A DNA stretch of 64,000 nucleotides from Streptomyces luteogriseus. GTDB taxonomy: Bacteria; Actinomycetota; Actinomycetes; Streptomycetales; Streptomycetaceae. The DNA is taken from contig NZ_JACHMS010000001.1 in assembly GCF_014205055.1 (NCBI RefSeq), positions 2,914,001 through 2,978,000 of the forward strand. Reading direction: 5' to 3'. The stretch's first letter is position 1, and every line of letters begins with the position of its first letter. A program made the translations under genes and the position numbers. This document shows positions 28,610-39,479 of the stretch, in pieces. The notes under the pieces were generated by a model, which was not told the DNA's origin, did no database searches, and saw nothing but the letters and a program-made list of their open reading frames with translations.

Positions 28610-28630
28610 GTTGAGCTATGCCGACTCAAT
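28610..28630 (-). promoter_or_regulatory. HAIR-like HspR operator upstream of lon
   Basis: An inverted repeat, TTGAG(C)-N7-ACTCAA, 22 bp upstream of the lon start. It matches the HAIR consensus CTTGAGT-N7-ACTCAAG at 11 of 14 arm positions. HAIR boxes bind the repressor HspR in Streptomyces, and lon is a known member of that regulon. Confidence 0.8.
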
Positions 28631-28764
28631 GCTCGGGCGGGGCCGGATGTTCCCCACCCGCTGTTCGCTGTCAGCGATCACTCCTGACGCCGGGGGCGGG
28701 CACCCGCGTAAGGTCCCATTGAGTAATAGATGATCAAGGTGAGCACTCATTACGGGGGGATGGC

Positions 28765-29424
28765 ATGAACGAAACCGTGCGGGCATGGGTGAACGGATGG
28801 ATCGTCTCGCGCGGGGCCGCTCCGCCCCTGGCCGAACCGTGGGGCTGGACGATCGACATGGGGATGTACGGGCACGTCACGCGGCATGTGTTCGGCGCGA
28901 CGGACGAGGGGCTCGACGAGACGACCGTGCGCAAGGTGGCCGGGGCGGTGACCGGGCAGGGCGTGTGGCTGAAGGCGTTCCGGGATCCGTCGGTGGTCGC
29001 GGGCTGGCTGGACGGCAGCTGGTGGATCGACCCCGAGCCCGGCTTTCTGATGACGCTCCCGCTGGCGGCGGACGGCGCTCCGGCCGCCCCCGACGGCTAT
29101 CGGCTGCGCGGGTGGTCGCGCGGTGGGGTGACCCGCGTGATGGTGGCCGCGCCGGACGGATCCCTGGCGGCACGCGGCCAGATCGCCCCGACGGGTGGGA
29201 CCGCCGTGATCGACCAGGTCGAGACGTCCCCCGATCACCGCCGCAAGGGTCTGGGCAGCCTCGTCGTGCGAACGTTGCAGAACGCCGCCGTCCGGCAGGG
29301 GGCGCGGACCGGGATCCTGGCCGGGACCCCCGCCGGGCGAGGGCTCTACGAGGCACTGGGCTGGGAGGTCGTGGCCCTGTTGACCAGCGCGAAGCACGAC
29401 CCGCCGGTCTCCGCCCGGACCTGA
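28765..29424 (+). CDS. GNAT family N-acetyltransferase
   Basis: A 219-residue protein. The C-terminal half has the GNAT acetyl-CoA site: VIDQVETSPDHRRKGLGSLV, i.e. the Q/RxxGxG/A motif, then RGLYEALGWEVV. The N-terminal part (WVNGWIVSRGAAPPLAEPWG) is a separate conserved region found in a Streptomyces subfamily. The substrate is unknown. The ATG at 28765 is preceded by a G-rich site. It is divergent from lon and convergent with the rhomboid-like gene. Confidence 0.87.
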   Translation: MNETVRAWVNGWIVSRGAAPPLAEPWGWTIDMGMYGHVTRHVFGATDEGLDETTVRKVAGAVTGQGVWLKAFRDPSVVAGWLDGSWWIDPEPGFLMTLPLAADGAPAAPDGYRLRGWSRGGVTRVMVAAPDGSLAARGQIAPTGGTAVIDQVETSPDHRRKGLGSLVVRTLQNAAVRQGARTGILAGTPAGRGLYEALGWEVVALLTSAKHDPPVSART

Positions 29425-29436
29425 GGGGGCCGGCGG

Positions 29437-30261
29437 TCAGGCCCGGGCGGAGGCCGGCGGGCCGGGTCGTGCCGCGCGCCGGATCACCGGCCAGGTCGCG
29501 AGCCCGATGCCCAGGGCGATGAGGTGCCCCCAGTTCGTCATCGGGTCGGCGAAGGCGAGCAGGTCCTGGAGCAGCATCCAGCCGAAGCCGGCCAGCAGCG
29601 GCAGGCGCAGCCACGGCGGCAGCAGACCGGCCAGGGCGCCGATACCGGCGGCGACCCCGAAGCTGACGCCGTAGTCGAGGCGGTGCAGGGAACTGCCGGG
29701 AAGGTGCCCGGCCAGCACCGCGAGCCCCACGGGCACCTCGGTGGCGAGGGTGGCGAGGACATGTCCGAGCACGAAGACCCCGGCCGCGCGCAGGCCCCCG
29801 ATACGCCGCTCCAGCGCGGTCAGCACCAGCACGAAGGCGATGGCGAACGGCGAGGTCACGCCGCCCGCGACCCACAGCGCGCTCCCGATCAGCGCCAGTT
29901 CCGGCGTGCGCACCAGGTGCGCCACGTCCGTGCTGGAGCCCTGGAGCAGGGCGTGCACCAGGGCCGGATCCGCGTAGGCGGCGATCAGCGAGGTGAGGCA
30001 GAGGACCGTGGCGTAGCCGAAGGTGAACGGCGTACCCGCGGGGGTGGGCAGCAGCCGCCAGGGGCGGAGTGCCCAGGGCCGGGGCGCTGCCGCCGGAACG
30101 GGCTCCCGTACCTCCGCGACCGCCGTCCCGCGCGGGCCCCGCTGCCGCGGCACCCCGTCGAGCAGCCCGGGCGCATCACAGAAGGGCGCGTCCGCCGGCG
30201 TCGGTGCGGCCGACTCGTGGGGCGGCGCGGTGCGTTCCAAAACGGGCACTCCCTCCGTCAT
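29437..30261 (-). CDS. Rhomboid-like integral membrane protein
   Basis: A 274-residue protein with a proline-rich cytoplasmic N-terminus (about 75 residues) and six hydrophobic helices. The segment LDYGVSFGVAAGIGALAGLL resembles the GxSG region of rhomboids, and NWGHLIALGIGLATW resembles the helix carrying the catalytic histidine. The canonical GxSG is altered to GVSFG, so whether it is a protease is open. The start I chose is the ATG at 30261; a longer frame to 30324 exists. It stands alone on its strand. Confidence 0.72.
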   Translation of the reverse strand: MTEGVPVLERTAPPHESAAPTPADAPFCDAPGLLDGVPRQRGPRGTAVAEVREPVPAAAPRPWALRPWRLLPTPAGTPFTFGYATVLCLTSLIAAYADPALVHALLQGSSTDVAHLVRTPELALIGSALWVAGGVTSPFAIAFVLVLTALERRIGGLRAAGVFVLGHVLATLATEVPVGLAVLAGHLPGSSLHRLDYGVSFGVAAGIGALAGLLPPWLRLPLLAGFGWMLLQDLLAFADPMTNWGHLIALGIGLATWPVIRRAARPGPPASARA

Positions 30262-30413
30262 GTCCCAGCCTTGGCCCCACAGTCCGCGCTGTCTGTGACC
30301 CGCGCCACGCGAGAGCGGATTCACAGCAACCCGAAAGCCTCGTGCTGCGTCTTGCCTCCGGCCCCCGGTGAATCGCCGGGCGCCACTCCGTCCACTCCTG
30401 CCAGGATGCCCCC

Positions 30414-31091
30414 ATGCCTAACTCGTACGACATTCCCGATGTCCTGGACCGTCGCGAGGGCCCGCACGGCGAGGTGGTGCTGCGGCGGCACGGTGACCGG
30501 CTGGAGATCATCGCCAACGGCTGTTTCCTGATGGACACCTCCGACGGCCGCTCGGAGCGGCTGCTGGTCGACGCCGCGCTGGACGCCCTGGACGGCCGGG
30601 ACCGCCCCCACGTCCTGATCGGCGGACTCGGCGTCGGCTTCTCCCTCGCGCACGCCGCGGCGGACCCGCGCTGGGGACGGATCACGGTGGTGGAACGCGA
30701 GCACGCGATCGTCGAATGGCATCGGGACGGCCCGCTCTCCTCACTCTCCGCCCGGGCACTGGCGGATCCCCGGGCGGAAATCGTCGAGGCCGATCTCGTC
30801 GCACACGTCAATGAGACATCCGACACGTACGACGCCCTGTGCCTCGACATCGACAACGGCCCCGGCTGGACGGTCACGGAGGGCAACGGAAATCTCTACC
30901 GGGAAGCCGGACTGGCAAGCTGCGCAAGGGTGTTGAGACCGGGCGGGGTTCTGGCGGTCTGGTCCGCCCAGCCGTCTCCGGAATTCGAAGAAACCTTGCG
31001 GAATGCCGGGTTCCAACGGGTGCGTACCGAAGAGATCCCGGTTGCCCGGGGCGTTCCGGACGTCGTGCACCTCGGCATCCGCCCTGGATAG
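30414..31091 (+). CDS. Spermidine-synthase-like methyltransferase-fold protein
   Basis: A 225-residue protein of the spermidine/polyamine aminopropyltransferase fold. The nucleotide-binding region is VLIGGLGVGFSLAHAAADPR, followed by RITVVEREHAIVEWHRDG and then YDALCLDIDNGPGW. It lacks the N-terminal beta-barrel of true SpeE, so polyamine synthesis is not assured. The ATG at 30414 starts MPNSYDIPDVLDRREG. It precedes the two-component genes by 135 bp, in which an inverted repeat TGACGC-N11-GCGTCA (31126-31148) lies. Confidence 0.82.
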   Translation: MPNSYDIPDVLDRREGPHGEVVLRRHGDRLEIIANGCFLMDTSDGRSERLLVDAALDALDGRDRPHVLIGGLGVGFSLAHAAADPRWGRITVVEREHAIVEWHRDGPLSSLSARALADPRAEIVEADLVAHVNETSDTYDALCLDIDNGPGWTVTEGNGNLYREAGLASCARVLRPGGVLAVWSAQPSPEFEETLRNAGFQRVRTEEIPVARGVPDVVHLGIRPG

Positions 31092-31226
31092 CAAAGGCGT
31101 GCTGACTCCCCGTACGCTGCTCCTCTGACGCCGATCATTCAAGCGTCAATCGCAACCATGCGCAGGCATAGCCAGTCAGAAGGAATCACCCCACTGATTC
31201 CGGAAAGCACACCCCAGGGGCGGGCG

Positions 31227-31963
<737 letters not shown>

Positions 31964-31967
<4 letters not shown>

Positions 31968-33076
31968 GCGGTGGGCCGGCCGGACGGAGAAACCCCGGGG
32001 AGCCGGATCCCTGGGGCGGGGTGAGCCCGTTCTCGATCAAGACCAAGCTGGGCGCGCTCGTCGTCATCTCGGTGCTGATCACCACGGGTCTGTCGGTGAT
32101 CGCGGTGCACACCAAGACGGAGCTGCGCTTCATCACGGTCTTCTCGATGATCGCCACACTTCTCATCACGCAGTTCGTGGCCCATTCACTCACCGCACCG
32201 CTGGACGAGATGACCGCGGTGGCCCGTTCCATCTCGCAGGGCGACTACACCCGCCGCACGCGGGAGAACCGCCGTGACGAGCTGGGCGACCTGGCCGTGA
32301 CGATCAACGCCATGGCCGACGAGCTGGAGGCCCAGGACAGCCAGCGCAAGGAACTCGTGGCGAATGTCTCGCACGAGCTGCGCACGCCCATCGCGGGCCT
32401 GCGCGCCGTGCTGGAGAACATCGTCGACGGGGTCACGCAGGCCGACCCGGAGACGATGCGCACGGCGCTGAAGCAGACCGAACGCCTCGGGCGGCTGGTG
32501 GAGACGCTGCTGGACCTGTCCCGCCTGGACAACGGCGTCGTACCGCTGAAGCAGCGGCGGTTCGAGGTGTGGCCGTATCTGTCCGGGGTGCTGAAGGAGG
32601 CCAACATGGTCGCCTCCGTGCGCGCGGGCATCGCGACGGGCTCGGGCAGTCACACCCGCACCGACGTCCATCTGCACCTCGACGTCCACCCGCCGGAGCT
32701 GACCGCCCACGCCGACCCGGAGCGCATCCACCAGGTCGTCGCCAATCTCATCGACAACGCGGTCAAGCACAGCCCCCCGCACGGCCGGGTGACGGTGAAG
32801 GCGCGGCGCGGCGCCCTGCCGGAGTCGCTGGAGCTGGAGGTCCTGGACGAGGGGCCCGGCATTCCGAAGTCCGAGTGGCACCGCGTCTTCGAGCGGTTCA
32901 ACCGCGGCAGCGCCAAGCGGCCGCAGGGGCCGGGCAGCGACGGCGGCACTGGACTCGGACTTGCGATCGCCCGCTGGGCGGTGGACCTGCACGGGGGCCG
33001 GATCGGAGTGGCCGAATCCGAGCGGGGTTGCCGGATTCTTGTCACTCTTCCGGGACTGGCATCTCTGCCAAGTTGA
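31964..33076 (+). CDS. Sensor histidine kinase, partner of the adjacent regulator
   Basis: A 370-residue kinase. Two closely spaced TM segments (about 30-50 and 56-76) leave almost no extracytoplasmic loop, so it may sense within the membrane or cytoplasm. A HAMP domain is followed by the H-box LVANVSHELRTPIAGLRAVL (His near 136), NLIDNAVKHSPPHG (N box), DEGPGIP (G1) and GTGLGLAIARWAVDLHGG (G2). It is coupled to the response regulator by an ATGA overlap. Confidence 0.95.
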
Positions 33077-33357
33077 CGTAAAGTTCGAAGCGGAGCCACA
33101 AGATCCACGGACGTCCGCGCCGACTGACACGTGTGATCAGGCACAGGCCCGCGCCATCGGCGCCCGGGGCCCTGCCCCGTTCTTCCCTCCTGAAGCGGAA
33201 CCACGCTTGTTTCCCGCCATTTCAAGCCCCGAAACACGGTTCCAGATGTGACTTGCACGACGTTGCACGGGCCCGGCCTGACCTTCCCCGTCCAGGGGGC
33301 GTAGCCTTGATTCCCGCTGTCCATCATCTTGTGAAGCGGAAGAGGGCGGTTGCCGCC

Positions 33358-36300
33358 GTGTCGCCACAGTCCCCCAGTAACTCGAGCATCTCGACCGACA
33401 CCGACCAAGCGGGGAAGAACCCTGCCGCGTCGTTCGGTGCCAACGAGTGGCTCGTCGACGAGATCTATCAGCAGTACCTCCAGGACCCGAATTCGGTAGA
33501 CCGAGCCTGGTGGGACTTCTTCGCCGACTACAAGCCAGGGGCCCCCGCCGCCTCGGCTCCGGCGGGTACCGCGGCCGCGGGGGCCGCGGGGACCACCACC
33601 GCTCAGGCGGCCGCTCCGGCCGCCCCCGCCCAGGCCCCCGCCCCGGCGGCCGAGAAGCCCGCCGCAGCGCCGGCTCCCGCCCAGGCTCCGGCCCAGGCGA
33701 AGCCCGCCGCGCAGGCCCAGGCTCCGGCCCAGGCCCCCGCTCCGGCGCAGGCCGCCCCGGCCGCCAAGCCGGCCGCCGCCGCGAAGAAGGCCGAACCCGT
33801 CGGAGAGGCCCCCTCGGGCCCCGAGCAGATCGTGCTGCGCGGCCCCGCCGCCGCGGTCGCGAAGAACATGAACGCCTCCCTGGAGGTGCCCACGGCCACG
33901 TCCGTGCGCGCGGTCCCGGTGAAGCTGCTCTTCGACAACCGCATCGTCATCAACAACCACCTGAAGCGCGCCCGGGGCGGGAAGATCTCCTTCACGCACC
34001 TGATCGGCTACGCGATGGTGCAGGCCATCAAGGCCATGCCGTCGATGAACTACTCCTTCGCGGAGAAGGACGGCAAGCCGACCCTGGTCAAGCCGGAGCA
34101 CGTCAACTTCGGCCTCGCCATCGACCTGGTCAAGCCCAACGGCGACCGCCAGCTCGTGGTCGCGGGCATCAAGAAGGCCGAGACGCTGAACTTCTTCGAG
34201 TTCTGGCAGGCCTACGAGGACATCGTCCGCCGCGCCCGCGACGGCAAGCTGGGCATGGACGACTTCACCGGCGTGACGGTCTCCCTGACCAACCCCGGCG
34301 GCCTCGGCACCGTCCACTCCGTGCCGCGTCTGATGCCCGGCCAGTCCGTGATCATGGGCGTCGGTTCCATGGACTACCCGGCCGAGTTCCAGGGCACGTC
34401 CCAGGACACGCTGAACAAGCTCGGCATCTCGAAGGTCATGACGCTCACGTCGACCTACGACCACCGGGTCATCCAGGGCGCCGCCTCCGGAGAGTTCCTG
34501 CGGATCGTCGCGAACCTCCTCCTCGGTGAGAACGGCTTCTACGACGACGTCTTCGAGGCTCTGCGCATCCCCTACGAGCCGGTCCGCTGGCTCAAGGACA
34601 TCGACGCCAGCCACGACGACGACGTCACGAAGGCCGCCCGCGTCTTCGAGCTGATCCACTCCTACCGGGTCCGCGGCCACGTCATGGCCGACACCGACCC
34701 GCTGGAGTACCAGCAGCGCAAGCACCCCGATCTGGACATCACCGAGCACGGCCTCACCCTGTGGGACTTGGAGCGCGAGTTCGCCGTCGGCGGATTCGCC
34801 GGCAAGTCCCTGATGAAGCTGCGCGACATCCTCGGCGTCCTGCGCGACTCGTACTGCCGCACCACCGGCGTCGAGTTCATGCACATCCAGGACCCGAAGC
34901 AGCGCAAGTGGATCCAGGACCGCATCGAGCGCTCGCACACCAAGCCGGAGCGTGAGGAGCAGCTGCGCATCCTGCGCCGGCTGAACGCCGCCGAGGCCTT
35001 CGAGACCTTCCTGCAGACGAAGTACGTCGGCCAGAAGCGCTTCTCCCTGGAGGGCGGCGAGTCCGTCATCCCGCTGCTGGACGCCGTGCTGGACTCGGCC
35101 GCCGAGTCCCGCCTGGACGAGGTCGTCATCGGCATGGCCCACCGCGGCCGCCTGAACGTCCTCGCCAACATCGTCGGCAAGTCGTACGCGCAGATCTTCC
35201 GCGAGTTCGAGGGCAACCTCGACCCGAAGTCGATGCACGGCTCCGGTGACGTGAAGTACCACCTGGGCGCCGAGGGCACCTTCACCGGTCTCGACGGCGA
35301 GCAGATCGCGGTCTCCCTGGTCGCGAACCCCTCACATCTGGAGGCGGTGGACCCGGTCCTGGAGGGCGTCTCGCGCGCCAAGCAGGACATCATCAACAAG
35401 GGCGGCACGGACTTCACGGTCCTGCCGGTGGCGATCCACGGCGACGCGGCCTTCGCGGGCCAGGGCGTGGTGGCCGAGACCCTGAACATGTCGCAGCTGC
35501 GCGGCTACCGCACCGGCGGCACGGTCCACATCGTCATCAACAACCAGGTCGGCTTCACCGCGGCCCCCGAGTCCTCGCGTTCCTCCATGTACGCGACGGA
35601 CGTGGCCCGCATGATCGAGGCCCCGATCTTCCACGTGAACGGCGACGACCCGGAGGCCGTGGTCCGCGTCGCGCGGCTCGCCTTCGAGTTCCGCCAGGCG
35701 TTCAACAAGGACGTGGTGATCGACCTCATCTGCTACCGCCGCCGCGGTCACAACGAGTCGGACAACCCGGCCTTCACCCAGCCGCTGATGTACGACCTGA
35801 TCGACAAGAAGCGCTCGGTGCGCAAGCTCTACACCGAGTCCCTCATCGGTCGCGGCGACATCACCCTGGAAGAGGCCGAGCAGGCGCTGCAGGACTACCA
35901 GGGCCAGCTGGAGAAGGTCTTCACGGAGGTCCGTGAGGCCACGTCCCAGCCCGGTACGGTCGAGTCCTCGGACCCGCAGGCCGAGTTCCCGGTCGCCGTG
36001 AACACCGCGGTGACCACGGAGATCGTCAAGCGGATCGCCGAGTCCCAGGTCAACATCCCCGACAACATCACCGTCCACCCGCGTCTGCTGCCGCAGTTGC
36101 AGCGCCGGGCGTCGATGGTCGAGGACGGCACGATCGACTGGGGCATGGGCGAGACCCTCGCGATCGGCTCCCTCCTGCTGGAGGGCGTCCCGGTCCGCCT
36201 GGCGGGCCAGGACTCGCAGCGCGGTACGTTCGGCCAGCGCCACGCGGTCATCATCGACCGCAGCACCGGCGAGGAGTACACGCCGCTGCAGTACCTCTCC

Positions 36301-37182
36301 GAGGACCAGGCGCGGCTCAACGTCTACAACTCCCTCCTCTCCGAGTACGCGGCGATGGGCTTCGAGTACGGCTACTCGCTGGCCCGCCCCGAGGCGCTCG
36401 TGATGTGGGAGGCGCAGTTCGGCGACTTCGTCAACGGCGCCCAGACGGTCGTGGACGAGTTCATCTCGTCGGCCGAGCAGAAGTGGGCCCAGACCTCCGG
36501 TGTCGTCCTGCTGCTGCCGCACGGCTACGAGGGCCAGGGACCGGACCACTCCTCGGCCCGCCCGGAGCGCTTCCTCCAGATGTGCGCGCAGAACAACATG
36601 ACGGTCGCCATGCCGACGTCGCCGTCGAACTACTTCCACCTCCTGCGGTGGCAGGTGCACAACCCGCACCACAAGCCGCTGGTGGTCTTCACGCCGAAGT
36701 CGATGCTGCGCCTGAAGGCGGCGGCGGCCAAGGCGGAGGAGTTCACGACGGGCCAGTTCCAGCCGGTCATCGGCGACACGTCGGTGGACGCGGCCGCGGT
36801 CAAGAAGGTCGTCTTCTGCGCCGGCAAGGTCTACTACGACCTCGAGGCCGAGCGTCAGAAGCGCGGCGTGACGGACACGGCGATCATCCGCATCGAGCGC
36901 CTGTACCCGCTGCCGGGTACCGAGCTCCAGGCGGAGATCAAGAAGTACCCGAACGCCGAGAAGTACCTGTGGGCCCAGGAGGAGCCGGCGAACCAGGGTG
37001 CCTGGCCGTTCATCGCGCTCAACCTGATCGACCACCTGGACCTGGCGGTCGGCGCGGACGTCCCGCACGGCGAGCGGCTGCGGCGCATCTCCCGCCCGCA
37101 CGGCTCGTCCCCGGCGGTGGGTTCCGCGAAGCGGCACCAGGCGGAGCAGGAGCAGCTGGTGCGTGAGGTGTTCGAGGCGTAG
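33358..37182 (+). CDS. kgd: Multifunctional 2-oxoglutarate metabolism enzyme (Kgd/OdhA type)
   Basis: A 1274-residue fused E2o-E1o enzyme of actinobacteria. The short N-terminal segment ([20 protein letters not shown]) is typical of E1o. A flexible Ala/Pro linker (about 60-140) follows, then an acyltransferase domain (about 155-390) with [13 protein letters not shown]. The thiamine-dependent dehydrogenase (from about 400) has [12 protein letters not shown] and [12 protein letters not shown]. It converts 2-oxoglutarate to succinyl-CoA in the TCA cycle and can also make succinic semialdehyde or 2-hydroxy-3-oxoadipate. The lipoyl domain is missing, as expected. I chose the GTG at 33358 because of homology to known starts; no strong ribosome-binding site is close. 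Confidence 0.95.
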   Translation: MSPQSPSNSSISTDTDQAGKNPAASFGANEWLVDEIYQQYLQDPNSVDRAWWDFFADYKPGAPAASAPAGTAAAGAAGTTTAQAAAPAAPAQAPAPAAEKPAAAPAPAQAPAQAKPAAQAQAPAQAPAPAQAAPAAKPAAAAKKAEPVGEAPSGPEQIVLRGPAAAVAKNMNASLEVPTATSVRAVPVKLLFDNRIVINNHLKRARGGKISFTHLIGYAMVQAIKAMPSMNYSFAEKDGKPTLVKPEHVNFGLAIDLVKPNGDRQLVVAGIKKAETLNFFEFWQAYEDIVRRARDGKLGMDDFTGVTVSLTNPGGLGTVHSVPRLMPGQSVIMGVGSMDYPAEFQGTSQDTLNKLGISKVMTLTSTYDHRVIQGAASGEFLRIVANLLLGENGFYDDVFEALRIPYEPVRWLKDIDASHDDDVTKAARVFELIHSYRVRGHVMADTDPLEYQQRKHPDLDITEHGLTLWDLEREFAVGGFAGKSLMKLRDILGVLRDSYCRTTGVEFMHIQDPKQRKWIQDRIERSHTKPEREEQLRILRRLNAAEAFETFLQTKYVGQKRFSLEGGESVIPLLDAVLDSAAESRLDEVVIGMAHRGRLNVLANIVGKSYAQIFREFEGNLDPKSMHGSGDVKYHLGAEGTFTGLDGEQIAVSLVANPSHLEAVDPVLEGVSRAKQDIINKGGTDFTVLPVAIHGDAAFAGQGVVAETLNMSQLRGYRTGGTVHIVINNQVGFTAAPESSRSSMYATDVARMIEAPIFHVNGDDPEAVVRVARLAFEFRQAFNKDVVIDLICYRRRGHNESDNPAFTQPLMYDLIDKKRSVRKLYTESLIGRGDITLEEAEQALQDYQGQLEKVFTEVREATSQPGTVESSDPQAEFPVAVNTAVTTEIVKRIAESQVNIPDNITVHPRLLPQLQRRASMVEDGTIDWGMGETLAIGSLLLEGVPVRLAGQDSQRGTFGQRHAVIIDRSTGEEYTPLQYLSEDQARLNVYNSLLSEYAAMGFEYGYSLARPEALVMWEAQFGDFVNGAQTVVDEFISSAEQKWAQTSGVVLLLPHGYEGQGPDHSSARPERFLQMCAQNNMTVAMPTSPSNYFHLLRWQVHNPHHKPLVVFTPKSMLRLKAAAAKAEEFTTGQFQPVIGDTSVDAAAVKKVVFCAGKVYYDLEAERQKRGVTDTAIIRIERLYPLPGTELQAEIKKYPNAEKYLWAQEEPANQGAWPFIALNLIDHLDLAVGADVPHGERLRRISRPHGSSPAVGSAKRHQAEQEQLVREVFEA

Positions 37183-37202
37183 TCGCCCTCGCGCGTCCTG
37201 TA

Positions 37203-37243
37203 CGGCCGGGCCGCATCCCCGTTTCGGGGGTGCGGCCCGGCCG
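37203..37243 (+). terminator. Strong hairpin after kgd
   Basis: CGGCCGGGCCGCATCCCC pairs with GGGGGTGCGGCCCGGCCG around a short GTTTC loop, giving an 18-bp stem with one bulge, 20 bp after the kgd stop. Confidence 0.88.
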
Positions 37244-37268
37244 TTTGCGCGCACTTATCCTTGGGGGC

Positions 37269-37448
37269 ATGTACTTCACGGACCGTGGCATCGAGGAACT
37301 GGAGAAGCGGCGCGGCGAGGAGGAAGTCACCTTCGAGTGGCTCGCCGAGCAGCTACGGACGTTCGTCGATCTCAATCCCGACTTCGAGGTACCGGTGGAG
37401 CGGCTTGCCACGTGGCTGGCGCGGCTGGACGACGAGGACGACGAGTAG
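37269..37448 (+). CDS. Small conserved protein (DUF6104)
   Basis: A 59-residue acidic, charge-rich protein: MYFTDRGIEELEKRRGEEEV, then TFEWLAEQLRTFVDLNPDFE and a D/E-rich end. The ATG at 37269 is preceded by GGGGG. It belongs to a small Streptomyces-wide family with no known function and is conserved downstream of kgd. The strong terminator between the two argues for its own promoter. Confidence 0.8.
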   Translation: MYFTDRGIEELEKRRGEEEVTFEWLAEQLRTFVDLNPDFEVPVERLATWLARLDDEDDE

Positions 37449-37527
37449 GGAACGCGTCCGTCGGCCGTCCCCCGTGGCGACGAGCAGGGGAACGCGTCGC
37501 CGTCGGCCGGCCCACGCGCCGGACGTG

Positions 37528-38358
37528 TCAGTCGCGGGGGTGCGTGAGGGCGTAGGTCAGCCCCAGTGCGCCGTGCGCGAGGAGCAGGGCTCCGGCCGCG
37601 GCCCAGCCGCCACCCCTCCGCCGCAGGCCCCGCACCAGGAGCGGCAGGCCCGCCGCCACCTGCGCCAGGGCCAGGGCGCGGGCCCTGGGGCCGCCCGTCC
37701 AGGGCATCCAGGGGCCGAGGCGGCTGTGGTCCACGGTGCCGCGTTCCGCGACCGCCTCACGCCAGCCCGGCCACTCGACGGGCAGGCTGTCCGGCCGTTC
37801 GGCGGCGGCCTCCAAGAGGCGGTCGGCGGGTGCGCCGGGGGCCAGTCCGGCGGGCAGGGAGACACCCACGCGCGCGAGGACCGCGAGCAGGCCGCGCAGG
37901 CGGGTGCCGGCGTCCGCCGCGGAGTCGGGTTCGGCCAGCCGGTCGAGGGCCTCCACGTCCAGCACGGGGTCGAGACCCAGGCGGGCGGCGAACGTGCGCA
38001 TCGCCTCGTCCTCCCCGACCGGTACACCGCTCGCGAGCCACTCGAAGCCGACCGGGCGGCGGAAGCCTGACGCGAACGTGAATCCCGCGTGGCCGGGGTC
38101 CCACCACAAGGCCAGGACGGGCCAGGGCGCGCCGACGGCGAGGGCCGTGGTCCACCCGGTGACCACGCGGTCGACGGGCTCGGCGCCGTCCCGCCAGGGC
38201 CTGCCCTCGGGGACGAGGACGCTCCATTCGTCGCCCGCGCGCGTGAGCCGCATCGGTTCGCGCAGCAGGTGGGCGACGGGGGCGACGGACGCGGGCGCCG
38301 CCCGGCACAGCAGCAACGCCCCGGACGCGGGACCGGTGGGGGCAGCTTCCGTCGGCAT
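37528..38358 (-). CDS. Hypothetical protein, possible membrane-associated
   Basis: A 276-residue protein. The early part (LLLCRAAPASVAPVAHLLRE, then SVLVPEGRPWRDGAEPVDRV) and the Trp-rich LALWWDPGHAGFTFASGFRR are conserved in Streptomyces homologues but match no family I can name. A hydrophobic helix occurs near the C-terminus (GWAAAGALLLAHGALGLTYA). Start at the ATG at 38358 or a GTG two codons earlier. It lies divergent from the DUF4097/PadR operon, with about 150 bp between. Confidence 0.65.
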   Translation of the reverse strand: MPTEAAPTGPASGALLLCRAAPASVAPVAHLLREPMRLTRAGDEWSVLVPEGRPWRDGAEPVDRVVTGWTTALAVGAPWPVLALWWDPGHAGFTFASGFRRPVGFEWLASGVPVGEDEAMRTFAARLGLDPVLDVEALDRLAEPDSAADAGTRLRGLLAVLARVGVSLPAGLAPGAPADRLLEAAAERPDSLPVEWPGWREAVAERGTVDHSRLGPWMPWTGGPRARALALAQVAAGLPLLVRGLRRRGGGWAAAGALLLAHGALGLTYALTHPRD

Positions 38359-38429
38359 GCTCACACGCTAGGTCGAATCGCCAGATTTTGAGTACTTTTA
38401 TCCCCCCACACCTCCCCGGAACGGGTGTC

Positions 38430-38458
38430 TTGACTTTCCCGGACCGCGATATATCGTG
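38430..38458 (+). promoter_or_regulatory. Promoter with palindromic operator for the DUF4097/PadR operon
   Basis: TTGACT (38430-38435) and TATCGT (38452-38457) at 16-bp spacing form a plausible promoter. The perfect palindrome CGATATATCG (38447-38456) overlaps the -10. The word CGCGATAT occurs at 38445 and again at 38471, near the start codon region. PadR proteins often repress their own operon, so this is a good operator candidate. Confidence 0.65.
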
Positions 38459-38506
38459 AATACGAGAGGACGCGATATGGCGCGTCGAATCGGGGAGGTC
38501 TGCACC

Positions 38507-39478
38507 ATGTCCGAGTGGTCCGTCACGGAACCGAGGAAGCTCACCTTCGACGAGCCCGTGAGCGATCTGCACGTACGTCTCGTCAACGGAACGGTGAACG
38601 TGGTGGGCACCGACGAAGGTTCCGCCCGCCTGGAGATCTCCGAGATCGAGGGACCACCCCTGGTGGTGACCCAGCAGGACGGCGTCCTGACGGTGGCCTA
38701 CGAGGACCTGCCCTGGAAGGGCTTCCTCAAGTGGCTGGACCGCAAGGGCTGGCGCCGTAGCGCGGTGGTCTCCCTGGCCGTCCCGGCCGGCACCCGCGTG
38801 GAGGTGGGCGTGGTGGGCGCGGCCGCCGTGATCTCCGGGATCCAGGGCCCTTCGGTGGTGAAGGGCGTCACCGGCGACACGACGCTCGTGGGACTCTCGG
38901 GCCCGGTACGCGCCGACACCGTCTCCGGCAGCCTGGAGGCCCAGGACGTGACCGGCGAGCTGCGGTTCAACTCGGTCTCCGGCGACCTCACGGTGGTCGA
39001 GGGCTCCGGGCCCTCCGTGCGGGCGGAGTCGGTCAGCGGCTCGATGATCGTCGACCTCGACCCGAACGGCCCGACGGACGTCCGGCTCACCAGCGTCTCG
39101 GGCGAGATCGCGATCCGGCTGCCGTACCCGGCGGACGCGGAGGTCGAGGCGAACACGGCGAGCGGCTCCGTCTCCAACGCCTTCGACGGACTGCGGGTGC
39201 ACGGCCAGTGGGGCGCCCACAAGATCACGGGCCGCCTGGGCGCGGGCACCGGCAAACTGCGGGCCACCACCGTCTCCGGCTCGATCGCCCTGCTGCGCCG
39301 CCCCGCCGGGGAGGACGATCACGACGAGTGGGGGAAGACCCCGCCCGCCGCCGGCGGCGCGGCGGCAGCCCCGGGGCGCGGCACCCAGGACGGCTCGGGA
39401 GACAATTCCGTCTCCGGCCCGGGCGATGACCCCACCACCGTCCCGGCCGACGGCACGACCGACAAGAAGGTGCTCTGA
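38507..39478 (+). CDS. DUF4097 beta-strand repeat protein
   Basis: A 323-residue protein starting at the ATG at 38507, with GGGGAGG upstream; another ATG at 38477 also has a good site and would add ten residues. It shows the DUF4097 pattern of repeated short beta strands with VSGxxxxxxxxG words: DTVSGSLEAQDVTG, NSVSGDLTVVEGSG, ESVSGSMIVDLDPN, TSVSGEIAIRLP, TTVSGSIALLRRP. This predicts a right-handed beta-helix. Function is unknown, but it pairs with PadR in many Streptomyces. The next gene starts one base after its stop. Confidence 0.87.
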   Translation: MSEWSVTEPRKLTFDEPVSDLHVRLVNGTVNVVGTDEGSARLEISEIEGPPLVVTQQDGVLTVAYEDLPWKGFLKWLDRKGWRRSAVVSLAVPAGTRVEVGVVGAAAVISGIQGPSVVKGVTGDTTLVGLSGPVRADTVSGSLEAQDVTGELRFNSVSGDLTVVEGSGPSVRAESVSGSMIVDLDPNGPTDVRLTSVSGEIAIRLPYPADAEVEANTASGSVSNAFDGLRVHGQWGAHKITGRLGAGTGKLRATTVSGSIALLRRPAGEDDHDEWGKTPPAAGGAAAAPGRGTQDGSGDNSVSGPGDDPTTVPADGTTDKKVL

Positions 39479-39479
39479 C

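Noticed and set aside
32650..37254. Two long minus-strand frames across kgd
   Set aside because: Both lie opposite the intact dehydrogenase and lack any fold signature.
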